A DNA stretch of 64,000 nt from Nocardia sp. alder85J (GTDB taxonomy: Bacteria > Actinomycetota > Actinomycetes > Mycobacteriales > Mycobacteriaceae), in contig NZ_JAIUCZ020000006.1 of NCBI RefSeq assembly GCF_020176955.2, positions 124,001 to 188,000 on the forward strand, in the 5' to 3' direction. Shown here one piece after another: positions 8,219 through 17,092 of this stretch. The number at the start of each line of letters is the position of its first letter. Positions within the stretch are counted from its first letter, which is position 1. A program made the translations under genes and the position numbers. The notes under the pieces were generated by a model, which was not told where the DNA came from, searched no databases, and was given only the letters and a program-made list of their open reading frames with translations.

Positions 8219-9280
8219 TCACCGCCACTGCGGCGCCCCCACCGCGACCGCGGAACGCAAAGGAGCGGTGGCGAATTCGGCTAGCCCGTCAGCGGGATGG
8301 ACGGCGGCGGTGAAACCCAGCAGATCGCGCGCGCGATCGGGTGCGGCCACGATGTGCCGGACATCGCCCGGCCGGTATTCGCCGGTGACGAGCGGCGGGG
8401 TGCCGCCGTGGGCGCGGGACAGCAGACCGGCCACCTCGAGGATGGTGATCGGCACGCCGGAACAGACGTTGAGGGCGACGAATCCGGGTAACGAGTGGTG
8501 CACGGCGGCGACATTGGCGGCAGCCACGTCGCGGACATGCACGAAATCGCGCATCTGCCCGCCGTCCTCGAAAACCCGCGGCGCGGCACCGGCCGCCAGC
8601 GCCGATCGGAAGATCGCCGCGACGCCGGAATACGGTGTGTCCCTGGGCATTCCGTCACCGTAGACATTGTGGTACCGGAGCGCGATCACCGCGCCGCCGG
8701 TGGCCGCCGCCCAGGCGAGGGCGTAGTTCTCCTGCGCCAGTTTGCTGGCCGCGTACAGGCTGCGCGGCGCGAGCCGGCCGTCCTCACCGATCGGCGCCCA
8801 GGCCAACGGCCGTCCGGTGCCGGGGTCGAGGTGATCGAAGCAGCCGCGCTCGAGATCCTCCCGCCGGCGCGGAACCGGTACCGCCTCGGCCGAATCCGCA
8901 CCACGATAACGACCCTCGCCGTACACGACCATCGACGAGGCCAGCACCAGCCGGCGCACACCCGCCTCGGCCATGGCCGCCAGCAGCACCGCGGTACCGA
9001 GATCGTTGTGGCAGGCGTAGGCGGGTGCGTCGGCGGCGTTCACCCCCGCGCCGACCACCGCCGCCTGATGACAGACCACGTCGACGCCGCGCAACAGCCG
9101 CGACATCGCCTCGGGGTCCCGCACGTCGGCATGCTGCACCCCCTCCGGCACCGTCGCCGCCGGACCGTGCGCGGCGGCGAGCATGAGGTCCGCCGCGACC
9201 ACCTCGTCACCGGCGTCGAGCAACGCGTCCCGGATGTGGGACCCGATGAAACCGGCGGCGCCGGTGAGCAATACCCGCAT
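8219..9280 (-). CDS. NAD-dependent epimerase/dehydratase (extended SDR)
   Basis: A 353-residue extended short-chain dehydrogenase. MRVLLTGAAGFIGSH contains the GxxGxxG dinucleotide-binding motif, LVLASSMVVYGEG supplies the catalytic Ser region and LYAASKLAQENYAL the YxxxK motif. Such enzymes act on nucleotide sugars, for example UDP-galactose or dTDP-hexoses. MRDFVHVRDVAAANVAAV and YRPGDVRHIVAAPDRAR are typical substrate-side segments. It is convergent with the histidine kinase gene across 188 bases in which nothing else is seen. The precise sugar is not predictable. Confidence 0.85.
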   Translation of the reverse strand: MRVLLTGAAGFIGSHIRDALLDAGDEVVAADLMLAAAHGPAATVPEGVQHADVRDPEAMSRLLRGVDVVCHQAAVVGAGVNAADAPAYACHNDLGTAVLLAAMAEAGVRRLVLASSMVVYGEGRYRGADSAEAVPVPRRREDLERGCFDHLDPGTGRPLAWAPIGEDGRLAPRSLYAASKLAQENYALAWAAATGGAVIALRYHNVYGDGMPRDTPYSGVAAIFRSALAAGAAPRVFEDGGQMRDFVHVRDVAAANVAAVHHSLPGFVALNVCSGVPITILEVAGLLSRAHGGTPPLVTGEYRPGDVRHIVAAPDRARDLLGFTAAVHPADGLAEFATAPLRSAVAVGAPQWR

Positions 9281-9530
9281 GGCTCAGCAGCCCGCGAAAC
9301 CGGAGGGATTCATACCCGCGATCCTCCCGCTCGGGCGGACCGGATACCGACCCGAAACGCCGCCGACGCGACAGGGTTCAGACTTCCGTCACAAACTCGG
9401 GCCCACGCCGTCCACGGCCCCGGGCGCAGGCAGCGCACCCCGGTGCCGCGAACGAACTCGGCGCCCGGTGCGCCACCGGCCACTCGCGATCGCGACGGCC
9501 CGGCGACCGGACCCCGCCATGCCGGGCGGT

Positions 9531-10733
9531 TCACCACCCGACCATCAGCGTGCGCGGGCCGCGCACGAGCAGGCCGGTCTTCCAAGGGATCTCGCTCGCG
9601 GGAACGGCCAGGTGCAATCCCGGGAAGCGGCGCAGCAGCGAGCTCAGCGCCACCTGCAACTCCACCCGGGCCAGTTGTGCGCCGAGGCAGTGGTGGGCCC
9701 CGTGACCGAAGGCCACGTGCACATTGGTCTCCCGGGTGAGGTCGAGTCGCTCGGATCCGGCGAAGACGGAGTCGTCGCGGTTGGCGGACTGGATGCTGGC
9801 GAACACCGCCTCACCGGCCCGCACGGTCACGCCGCCGAGTTCGACGTCCTCGGTGGCCACCCGGGCGAAGGCGGCGCCACTGCCCAGCTGCACGTAGCGC
9901 AGCAGTTCCTCCACGGCGGCGGGCACCGATTCCGGTCGGCGCAGCAGCGACTCCCACCGGTCCGGATCGCTCAGCAGCACATAGGTGAAGTTCGCGATCT
10001 GGTTGGCGGTGGTCTCGTGCCCGGCGATCAGGATGGTGACGCCGAGGTTGACCAGTTCGGCCTCGCTGAGCCGGTCCTCGTCGTCCCGGGCGGCGACCAG
10101 CGCGCCGTACAGATCGTCGGTGGGCGTCGCGCGGCGGCGAGCCACCAGTTCGGCCAGGTAGTCCTCGAGCGCCGCGCGAGCGGCGACGATCTCCGCCAGC
10201 GAATGGGCGGTCGTGGACATCACGGTGTCGGAGAAGTCCCGGAAGCGGTGCTGTTCCTCCGGTGGTACGCCGAGCATCTCGCAGATGACCGTGACCGGCA
10301 GCGGCAGCGCCAGCCCCTGCACCAGATCGGCGGGTGAGCCGGTACGTTCGAGGTCGTCGAACAGGTCGTCCACGATCTGCTGTGCGCGGGGCCGCAATTC
10401 GGCCACCCGGCGGACGGTGAACGCCTTCGACACCAGCTTGCGCAACCGGCTGTGCTCCGGCGGATCCATACTGAGCAGGGAGTTGGCCCGCGCGGGTTCC
10501 GGTGTGGAGCGCGGAATGTCGTCGCGGCCGACGGTCACGGCGCGACTGAAGCGATGGTCCGCGAGGACCTGCCGGACATCCGCGTAGCGGGTGACCAGCC
10601 AGCCGTCCCCGCCGTAGGGCAACCGGATGCGCGAAACCGGTTCCTCCTGGCGGAGTGTCGCGAACAGTGGATGAATCTCGAGCTGAACCGGCTCGCCGAA
10701 GGGGTAGGGGCGAACCTCGGTGGGGGCGGACAT
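9531..10733 (-). CDS. Cytochrome P450
   Basis: A 400-residue soluble bacterial P450. The I-helix oxygen-binding motif is LIAGHETTANQ, the K-helix ExxR lies in PAAVEELLRYVQ, and the haem-binding loop is FGHGAHHCLGAQLARVEL with the axial Cys. LSMDPPEHSRLRKLVSKAF is typical of CYP105/CYP107-like enzymes of actinomycetes. It would hydroxylate a small hydrophobic substrate using a ferredoxin partner not found nearby. ATG 10733 is preceded by AGGGAGA; the frame stays open upstream but that part has no P450 similarity and crosses the operator at 10770. Confidence 0.9.
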   Translation of the reverse strand: MSAPTEVRPYPFGEPVQLEIHPLFATLRQEEPVSRIRLPYGGDGWLVTRYADVRQVLADHRFSRAVTVGRDDIPRSTPEPARANSLLSMDPPEHSRLRKLVSKAFTVRRVAELRPRAQQIVDDLFDDLERTGSPADLVQGLALPLPVTVICEMLGVPPEEQHRFRDFSDTVMSTTAHSLAEIVAARAALEDYLAELVARRRATPTDDLYGALVAARDDEDRLSEAELVNLGVTILIAGHETTANQIANFTYVLLSDPDRWESLLRRPESVPAAVEELLRYVQLGSGAAFARVATEDVELGGVTVRAGEAVFASIQSANRDDSVFAGSERLDLTRETNVHVAFGHGAHHCLGAQLARVELQVALSSLLRRFPGLHLAVPASEIPWKTGLLVRGPRTLMVGW

Positions 10734-10769
10734 GCGGTCTCCCTTGTCATTACGGACGGCGGGTTCCCT

Positions 10770-10795
10770 GCCAGGTAAGAAATACTTACCCTGGC
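10770..10795. promoter_or_regulatory. Palindromic operator in the P450 promoter
   Basis: GGTAAG (10774-10779) and CTTACC (10785-10790) form a perfect inverted repeat around AAATA. It extends to GCCAG / CTGGC on the outside with a one-base offset. It sits 37-62 bp upstream of the P450 start and resembles a TetR-family operator; no TetR gene is adjacent. Confidence 0.5.
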
Positions 10796-11087
10796 TAAGG
10801 TATTGCTCGCATCCGCCCCTGTCAATAGCCGAAAGACATTCCAGTGGGCCATCTTTCATTGCGACAAACGCCAAAACAATTTGTTTGCAGACTATTTCGT
10901 GAGACACAAGCAGACCGGTCGGCCCGGCAGCTACCGCCGCGCACCCGGCCCACGACAGGCGACCCGCGACAGGCAGCGCCGCGAACAGCGGCGACGACCG
11001 ACGCGGGTCGCGGAACAGGAAGGGCGAGAAAGTCACCGGGCGCGCCCCCGCCGCGTCGGCGGCGGGAGCGCGCCCGAGGGGAGCGGA
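10796..11087. other. Intergenic region upstream of P450
   Basis: No gene is seen. The half nearest the P450 is AT-rich (about 10796-10910, with CAAAC / GTTTG words), consistent with promoter or upstream-regulator DNA; the rest is GC-rich filler up to the stop of the oxidoreductase gene. Confidence 0.4.
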
Positions 11088-11951
11088 TCAGAGTTCGGCG
11101 ATCCGCGGCACCAGATCGGCGGTGCGCTCGACATATTCGACCGGATCGCCGTCGGGCATCAAATCCAGCTGGGTGATACCCAGTCCCGCATAGGCTTCCG
11201 CGTTCACCAGGAAGGCATCGGGATCGTCGTAGACCGGGCCCATGTACACGGCGGTCTTGCGGATGGCGTCGTAGTCGCGGCCCTCGGCCTCGCAGTGCCC
11301 GCGCAGCACGGCCAGCTTGGCGGACACCTCGTCCGGCGTGGTGGCGAACAGATTGCAGGCGTCGGCGTACCGCGCCACCAGCAGCAGCGTCTTCTTCTCG
11401 CCACCGCCGCCGATCAGGATCGGCGGTCGCGGCCGGGTCAGCGGCGCCGGTATGCACAGCGTCTCGGCCAGCTGGTAATGCTCGCCCTTGTAGGGCCCGT
11501 TGTTGTCGCTCCACATCTGCAGGCAGATCTGGATCGTCTCCTCCAGCCGCTCGAAGCGCTCGGCCATCGGCACCACGGGCACGCCGAGCCCGACCTGCTC
11601 CCGCTCGTACCAGGAAGCGCCGATGCCCAGATGCGCCCGCCCGCCGGACAGCACGTCCAAGGTGGCGACGATCTTGGCCAGCAGGCCCGGATAGCGGTAC
11701 ATGACGCCGGTGACGAGCACACCGAGCTGGATGCGCTCGGTCAGCGCGGCCAGATAGCCGAGGGTGGTGTACGCCTCCAGCATGGGTTCCTCGGCCCGGC
11801 CGCGGAGTTCCATCTGGAAGTAGTGGTCCATCACGGTCAGCCCCGCGAAGCCCGCCTGTTCGGCGTGGCGCGCGGCGGTGCCGAGCGTGGTGGCGATCCG
11901 AGCGGGATCGGCGGGGGTGGAGAAGTTCCAGTAGTGCAGGCTCAGGTCCAT
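11088..11951 (-). CDS. LLM-class F420-dependent oxidoreductase
   Basis: A 287-residue luciferase-like TIM-barrel protein. DLSLHYWNFSTPADPARIA at the start, GLTVMDHYFQM, QLGVLVTGVMYRYPGLLAKIVATLD and ARPPILIGGGGEKKTL in the second half match the F420-dependent class common in Nocardia and mycobacteria. It would use reduced F420 (or flavin) for hydride transfer to an unknown substrate. The ATG at 11951 follows GAGGAG; the open frame continues upstream but lacks similarity. Its promoter region overlaps the end of the HxlR gene, which lies 91 bases upstream on the same strand. Confidence 0.88.
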   Translation of the reverse strand: MDLSLHYWNFSTPADPARIATTLGTAARHAEQAGFAGLTVMDHYFQMELRGRAEEPMLEAYTTLGYLAALTERIQLGVLVTGVMYRYPGLLAKIVATLDVLSGGRAHLGIGASWYEREQVGLGVPVVPMAERFERLEETIQICLQMWSDNNGPYKGEHYQLAETLCIPAPLTRPRPPILIGGGGEKKTLLLVARYADACNLFATTPDEVSAKLAVLRGHCEAEGRDYDAIRKTAVYMGPVYDDPDAFLVNAEAYAGLGITQLDLMPDGDPVEYVERTADLVPRIAEL

Positions 11952-12042
11952 GGGGCAGCTCCTCGGGGGCAGAGGGATGACCTTCCGGATGGCCACCCTA
12001 TCGGGCTGCGGGATACCACCCGACGGCGGGACGAATCGGACG

Positions 12043-12441
12043 CTAGGAACTACGCTCCGCCGCCGCCTCGTCGTAATCTGCTCGGGCGGTCGTGATTTCA
12101 CCGATATGCGCGTACGCCCAGCCGCGCAGCACCGCCACCGCCGCGCAGAGACCGCGCCCGAGCGGGGTCAGCGTGTACTCGACGGTGACCGGCACCGTGG
12201 CATACACCCGGCGGGTCACGATGCCGTCACGCTCGAGGGCGCGCAGCGTCTGGGTGAGCATCTTCTGCGTGATGCCCTCGATGCGGCGTCGCAACTCCGA
12301 GAACCGCTGGGTGCCGGGCTCGAGCGCGAGCAGCACCAGCCCGGTCCACCGCTCCCCGATCCGATCGAACACCTGCCGGCTCGGACAGTCGACACTGAAC
12401 ACATCCCACGCGGGCACGTCCGCTACCTCGATGGTTTCCAC
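12043..12441 (-). CDS. HxlR-family transcriptional regulator
   Basis: A 132-residue winged-helix regulator. The invariant Cys lies in FSVDCPSRQVFDRIGERWT, followed by RFSELRRRIEGITQKMLTQTLRALERDGIVTR, the recognition-helix region, and YTLTPLGRGLCAAV. HxlR proteins typically respond to electrophiles or quinones and control adjacent oxidoreductases. It is divergent from a quinone-oxidoreductase-like gene, which fits. The GTG at 12441 puts the Cys at the usual distance from the N-terminus; an ATG at 12477 would add 12 residues but would cover the operator-like repeats. Confidence 0.85.
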   Translation of the reverse strand: METIEVADVPAWDVFSVDCPSRQVFDRIGERWTGLVLLALEPGTQRFSELRRRIEGITQKMLTQTLRALERDGIVTRRVYATVPVTVEYTLTPLGRGLCAAVAVLRGWAYAHIGEITTARADYDEAAAERSS

Positions 12442-12449
12442 GAGGTACC

Positions 12450-12490
12450 TATACCACCATTTACTGCCTTCTTCCATCGGTATACCAGCC
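12450..12490. promoter_or_regulatory. Repeated TATACCA boxes between HxlR and oxidoreductase genes
   Basis: TATACCACC at 12450 and TATACCAGC at 12481 are direct repeats 31 bp apart, about three helical turns. The second includes GGTATACC (12479-12486), itself a palindrome, and GGTACC lies beside the first. This is the likely binding region for the HxlR regulator controlling both divergent genes. Confidence 0.5.
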
Positions 12491-12568
12491 CACCTAGTCT
12501 TCGAAGCAGCACGGAAACCGCGGTAGACGCACCGAAGACTCTGCGGGACAACAGTTTCGGAGGAAGAC

Positions 12569-13492
12569 ATGAAGGCATGGGCAGCAACCGGAGACGACCG
12601 GGTGATCGCGCCGGTCGAGATCGCCGAGCCGATTCCGGCGGCGCACGAGGCGGTCCTCGAGGTCGAGGCGTACTCGGTGGACCGCGGCGACTGGTTCGCC
12701 CTCACCGGCGTCTACGGCGAACCCTCGGCCGCCGGCACGATTCCGGGTCAGGACGTGGCCGGCCGGGTGGTGGCCGCGGCCACTGACGGCACCGGCCCGG
12801 CCGTGGGCGAGCGCGTGGTGGCGCACGCCCCCGGCGGCGGCTGGGCGGAGCGGGTCGCGGTACCGACCACCGCGATCGCGGCACGGCCACCACGGATTCC
12901 GGCCACGGTCGCGGCCACGCTGCCGCTGGCGGGGCTCACCGCGCTGCGGCTGCTGCGCCGCACCGGCGACCTCCGCGGCCGCCGGCTGCTGATCACCGGC
13001 GCCTCCGGCGGCGTCGGGCACCTGGTGGTGGAGCTGGCCGTCGCGGCCGGCGCCGACGTCACCGCCGTGACCGCGACTGCGGAACGAGGACAACGACTGG
13101 CCGAATTCGGCGCCCGGATCGTGCACGACCTCACCACGGCCGCCGGACCGTTCGACGTGGTGCTGGAATCGGTCGGCGGCGACACCTTCACCGCGGCGCT
13201 GGATCGGCTCGCGCCGGGCAGCACGATCGTCTGGTTCGGGCAGGCGAGCCGGGAGCCGGTGCGGCTGGACTTCTTCCGGCTGTTCGCGGCCACCCCGGTC
13301 ACCGTGCACCACTTCGCACACTGGATCTCGGACACCACCGACGCCGCGGACCTCACCGAACTGGTGGATCTGGTCGGCACGGGCGCCCTGCACCCGGAGC
13401 TGGGCCGCGTCGCCGATTGGGCCGACACCCCCACCGTGCTGACCGACCTCGCCGCGCGCCGCATCCGCGGCAACGCGGTCCTCACCCGCTGA
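12569..13492 (+). CDS. Zinc-binding-dehydrogenase-like quinone oxidoreductase (MDR family)
   Basis: A 307-residue medium-chain dehydrogenase/reductase. GERVVAHAPGGGWAERVAVP and the NADP-binding motif LITGASGGVGHLVVELAV identify the quinone-oxidoreductase (zeta-crystallin) branch, which lacks structural zinc. It would reduce quinones or enones with NADPH in the cytosol. A GGAGG site precedes the ATG. Divergence from an HxlR regulator suggests induction by electrophilic compounds (inference). The SnoaL-like gene follows 35 bases later and is probably co-transcribed. Confidence 0.88.
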   Translation: MKAWAATGDDRVIAPVEIAEPIPAAHEAVLEVEAYSVDRGDWFALTGVYGEPSAAGTIPGQDVAGRVVAAATDGTGPAVGERVVAHAPGGGWAERVAVPTTAIAARPPRIPATVAATLPLAGLTALRLLRRTGDLRGRRLLITGASGGVGHLVVELAVAAGADVTAVTATAERGQRLAEFGARIVHDLTTAAGPFDVVLESVGGDTFTAALDRLAPGSTIVWFGQASREPVRLDFFRLFAATPVTVHHFAHWISDTTDAADLTELVDLVGTGALHPELGRVADWADTPTVLTDLAARRIRGNAVLTR

Positions 13493-13527
13493 CCACCACG
13501 ACACTTCCACCTGAAAGGGTTATGACC

Positions 13528-13941
13528 ATGAGCACCACCGAACAGACCCGGACCGTCGTGCGGAACTACGTCGCCGCCCTCAGCGGCGGCGAGGCCGCCG
13601 AACGCCGCGCCGAATTCTTCGCCCCCGACGCCACCTGGACCTTGATCGGCGATCTGCCCACCTCCGGCACCTGGAAGGGCCCGGACCAGATCTTCGAGGG
13701 CTTCCTGCCCATCATGCTCGCCCGCTTCGACCTGACGAAACCGCTCGGCCAGGAACTGCGCACGCTGATCGCCGACGGCGACCACGCGGTGGCCGAATGG
13801 ACCACGCGCGCCACCACCGTCGACGGTACGGAGTACGCCAACGATGTGGTCATCGTCTTCCGGGTCGCCGACGGCCGCATCGCCGAGGCGCGCGAGTACT
13901 TCGACACCCGCTACGCGAGCCGAATCCTGTTCGGGCAGTGA
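13528..13941 (+). CDS. SnoaL-like / NTF2-fold protein
   Basis: A 137-residue protein of the NTF2-like superfamily: TRTVVRNYVAALSGGEAAER helix, FFAPDATWTLIGDLPTSGTW, VAEWTTRATTVDGTEYANDV and a final VADGRIAEAREYFDT strand. Members include polyketide cyclases and ketosteroid-isomerase-like hydrolases, but many have unknown substrates. GAAAGGG lies at a proper distance from the ATG at 13528; an ATG six bases earlier is too close to it. It probably forms an operon with the upstream oxidoreductase. Confidence 0.82.
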   Translation: MSTTEQTRTVVRNYVAALSGGEAAERRAEFFAPDATWTLIGDLPTSGTWKGPDQIFEGFLPIMLARFDLTKPLGQELRTLIADGDHAVAEWTTRATTVDGTEYANDVVIVFRVADGRIAEAREYFDTRYASRILFGQ

Positions 13942-14029
13942 CGGACCCGGGCGGACCGGCCGCGCCGTGACCGACCCACGACGCGGCTGGATTCACCGCG
14001 CGCCGGCCGGTCCCCCGCGCCGGGCCCGC

Positions 14030-14350
14030 CTACCGGGGTGTGATCCGGCCCGCCGCCACCAGCACCCGGTAGGCCGCCGCCTTGCGGGGGCAGTCCGCGA
14101 CCGCGCACTCCAGATGCTCCTGCATGGTGCGGTGGGCCTCCGGGATGTCGGGTGCGCACGCCGGCGCGCTGTGCGGGATCAGCAGCACCGGCGGGGCGAG
14201 TTCCGGGGCGGTGATCTCGGCGAGCAGCCGCTGCCGGATCTCGGCGACGCTGCGTCCGGTCGAAATGTGATGCGGGCGGCGGCTCATCGCCACCGTACCC
14301 AGGGCGCCGATCAGGACGAGAGCGGCGCCGGAGACCTCCCAGCCGGTCAT
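14030..14350 (-). CDS. Small hypothetical protein with N-terminal membrane helix
   Basis: A 106-residue protein of unknown function. Residues about 6-23 (VSGAALVLIGALGTVAMS) form one membrane helix, followed by SRRPHH and a cytoplasmic or exported C-terminal part with two cysteines (HLECAVADCPRKAAAYRVLVAAG) spaced C-x5-C. GAGGA lies eight bases from the ATG, supporting expression. It is the downstream neighbour of the aldehyde dehydrogenase gene on the opposite reading side of a short gap and shows no family I recognise. Confidence 0.6.
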   Translation of the reverse strand: MTGWEVSGAALVLIGALGTVAMSRRPHHISTGRSVAEIRQRLLAEITAPELAPPVLLIPHSAPACAPDIPEAHRTMQEHLECAVADCPRKAAAYRVLVAAGRITPR

Positions 14351-14413
14351 CGTATTGTCCTCACTACCTCTGCCGTGTGTCGGAATCTTCCTGTCGTGGA
14401 GGTACTTCGGGTG

Positions 14414-15703
14414 TCACGAGGGTGCCGGCGCCAGATGCACCGACACATCGGCGACGGCCACCCGGGCCGCCACGATTCGACCGGCCAACTCCCGCCCCGC
14501 GGAGTCGTCGGAGGTCCAGACGCTGGCGACCGGGCCGCACGGATCGTTGAGCAGCGGCAGCGCCTGGTCGGCCGTCGCCACCCGCATCACCGGCAGCACC
14601 GGGCCCAGGGTCTGCTGGGTCAGGATGCTCATCCCCGGATCGACGTCCGCCAGCACGGTCGGCTCGAAGGTGTGGTCGTGGCCCGAACCACCGGCGCGTA
14701 GCGACGCGCCCTTGGCGCGGGCGTCGCGCACCTGCTCGTGGATGTGCCGCACGTGCGCGGCCGAGGTCATCACCTCGGCGGGCTCCCCCGCCTCGGCGGC
14801 ACAGCCGGCCACCTCGGCCGTCAGCCGCTCCAGAAATGCGTCATAGCAGGCGGATTCGACGAACACCCGCTCGATGCTGTGACAGCTCTGCCCGCACTCG
14901 GCCAGCCCGCCGACCGCGATGCCGGTGGCCGCCCGGTCCAGATCGGCGTCGGCGAGGACCAGCGCCGACGACTTGCCGCCGAGCTCGAGCCGGCACGGCA
15001 CCAGCCGGGTGGCCGCTCGCAGCGCGACCATCCTGCCGGTCTCCGGGGAGCCGGTGAAGTGCACGTAGTCGACGGTGTCGACGACCGCCGGACCGGCGGC
15101 GCGGCCGACCACGAATTCCAGCACCGGTGGCGCGCCGAGTTCCGCCCAGCCGCCCACCAGCGCCCGCACCGTCAGCGGAGTCACCGACGACGGCTTCACC
15201 ACCACCGCCGACCCGGCCATCAGCGCCGGGATCGCGTCGAACACGGTGACCGCCAGCGGATGCGTCCACGGCGCGAGAACCCCCACCACCGGACACGGAC
15301 GGTAGGCGATCGCCAGATGCAGCGACACGCTCGGCAGTGCGTGCGGGCGCGGGCGGTGCCCGTCGAGGAATTCGGCCCCGTGCGTACGGTGGTAGTCGAT
15401 CGCGTCGAGGCAGAGTTGGAACTCCCGCATCGCGGCAGCAATCGGTTTGCCGGTCTCCGCGGCGAACAACTCCACCAGTCGCTGCCGGTTGGCCGGCAAC
15501 CAGTCGCGGAACCGGCTGATCCACCGGGCCCGGCCCACCACACCCAGCGCCCGCCACTCGATCTGCGCCGCGCGCAGGTCGGTGACCAGCGCACGAACTC
15601 GATCCGGGGTGTGCATCGGCAAGGTGCCGAGCACCCGGCCGTCGGCGGGGGCGGCCACGGTGATCCAGGCGTTCCTGGCAGCGGGCGAATGCGTGAACGG
15701 CAT
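14414..15703 (-). CDS. Aldehyde dehydrogenase (succinate-semialdehyde type)
   Basis: A 429-residue NAD(P)-dependent aldehyde dehydrogenase. SAVVVKPSSVTPLT is the cofactor-binding region, VHFTGSPETGR the Rossmann glycine turn, LELGGKSSALVLADADLD holds the catalytic Glu and GGLAECGQSCHSIERV the nucleophilic Cys. Somewhat shorter than typical family members because the N-terminal arm is reduced. Which aldehyde it oxidises is not clear. It is divergent from two AraC-type regulators whose promoters share a 236-bp region, so regulation by them is likely. The ATG at 15703 follows GGAG. Confidence 0.88.
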   Translation of the reverse strand: MPFTHSPAARNAWITVAAPADGRVLGTLPMHTPDRVRALVTDLRAAQIEWRALGVVGRARWISRFRDWLPANRQRLVELFAAETGKPIAAAMREFQLCLDAIDYHRTHGAEFLDGHRPRPHALPSVSLHLAIAYRPCPVVGVLAPWTHPLAVTVFDAIPALMAGSAVVVKPSSVTPLTVRALVGGWAELGAPPVLEFVVGRAAGPAVVDTVDYVHFTGSPETGRMVALRAATRLVPCRLELGGKSSALVLADADLDRAATGIAVGGLAECGQSCHSIERVFVESACYDAFLERLTAEVAGCAAEAGEPAEVMTSAAHVRHIHEQVRDARAKGASLRAGGSGHDHTFEPTVLADVDPGMSILTQQTLGPVLPVMRVATADQALPLLNDPCGPVASVWTSDDSAGRELAGRIVAARVAVADVSVHLAPAPS

Positions 15704-15939
15704 GCGAGTACTCACTCCAGGGGGGTGCGGGGAAAGAGTTACTGCCACATCATGATCGAGCGCTCGAGGTCCCGGGCGGACGATGCTCCCGGCGCGACGG
15801 GTACGCCGATCATGTTGCGGCACAGAGAAACCGTATGGCTAACGGACATCCGGCAACCAGTGCGCATTGGGACAGAAATATGTGAATTTGGGACGCTCTC
15901 AGCAAACTCACCGCGACGAAAGCGTACCGCGAATGTGCC

Positions 15940-17043
15940 ATGATCACAGCGGATTCCCAGCGAAGTCCGGGCGAAGTCTGCGACCATTTCGGGGTGGACG
16001 ACGCCACGCTCACCAATCCGTCCGCCCGCCTGCGCTCCATCGCGGGCGCCGCGCTGCTGGTCGAATTCGCGCAGTCACGAGGGATGGCCGCGCCGGCGAT
16101 CCTGCGCGGCACCGCAATCCACGAGGCACTGCTGCACGATCCGCGCGCCGAGATCACCTACGCGCAGGAACTGGTCCTGCTGCGCAACATCGTCACGGGC
16201 ACGGACGACGAACCGGGCCTCGGGCTGATGGCGGGGCTGATGTGTCATCCGCCGTCGCTGGGGGTGCTCGGCTTCGCGATGATGTCCAGCCCGACGGTGC
16301 GGCACGCCGCCGAGGTCGCGCTGCGTTACGGCGACATGTGGTTCACCTTCGCGCCGCACCGGCTCGAGGAGCACGGCGACATGTTCCGGGTGGTCCGCGA
16401 CGACAGCGTGCTCCCGCCGGATCTGCGCCGCTTCGCGCTGGAGCGCGACGTCGCGGCGATCTCGACCATCCAGCAGGACATCATGTCGATGCGACTGCCG
16501 ATCCTGGCGGTGCACGTCACCGTCGCCGCGCATCCGATCTACGAGATGTTCGCGACCCTGCTCGGCGTCGAGGCCATCGAATTCGACGCCCGGCAGACGG
16601 TGCTGATCGGCAAGCGCGCCACCCTCGACCTGCCGCTGCCCAGCGGCAACCTCGCCACCTCACGGTTCTACGAACAACAATGTGTCGACCTGATCCAGCG
16701 CCGCCGCAGCCGCGACGGGATCAGCAGCCGGGTGCGTGAACTACTGGTCCGCCGCGGCGGTATCGCCGACCAGTCACACATCGCCGCCGATCTCGACCTG
16801 TCGGTGCGCACGCTGCGCCGCCGGCTCGCCGACGAGGGCACCACCTACCGCGAATTGTCCAGCGAGACAATCGGAATGCTCGCCGAGGAGCTGCTCACCG
16901 CCGGGCTCACGGTGGAACACGTGGCCGGGCGGCTCGGCTACTCCAGCACCTCGGCGTTCACCTCGGCATTCCGGGCGTGGAAAGGCCAGTCCCCCGGGCA
17001 CTTCGCGCGCACCCATCGCGGCCGGGTGTCGACCGAGGTGTAG
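15940..17043 (+). CDS. AraC-family regulator, first of two tandem paralogues
   Basis: A 367-residue regulator with an N-terminal arabinose-binding-like domain (about 30-230; GLGLMAGLMCHPPSLGVLG and HPIYEMFATLLG) and a C-terminal double helix-turn-helix: HIAADLDLSVRTLRRRLADE and VEHVAGRLGYSSTSAFTSAFRAWKG. This architecture is shared with OruR/ArgR-like regulators of amino-acid and aldehyde metabolism. It is divergent from the aldehyde dehydrogenase gene. No clear Shine-Dalgarno sequence precedes the ATG. The next gene is a close copy. Confidence 0.9.
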   Translation: MITADSQRSPGEVCDHFGVDDATLTNPSARLRSIAGAALLVEFAQSRGMAAPAILRGTAIHEALLHDPRAEITYAQELVLLRNIVTGTDDEPGLGLMAGLMCHPPSLGVLGFAMMSSPTVRHAAEVALRYGDMWFTFAPHRLEEHGDMFRVVRDDSVLPPDLRRFALERDVAAISTIQQDIMSMRLPILAVHVTVAAHPIYEMFATLLGVEAIEFDARQTVLIGKRATLDLPLPSGNLATSRFYEQQCVDLIQRRRSRDGISSRVRELLVRRGGIADQSHIAADLDLSVRTLRRRLADEGTTYRELSSETIGMLAEELLTAGLTVEHVAGRLGYSSTSAFTSAFRAWKGQSPGHFARTHRGRVSTEV

Positions 17044-17092
17044 CGCAGCGATTTCCGGCACACACCGGCCGCGATTCTGGGACGATGGCCGG

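Noticed and set aside
13953..14013. 10-bp inverted repeat between the SnoaL-like and hypothetical genes
   Set aside because: The arms are 41 bases apart and made of GC-rich words common here; not convincing as a terminator.
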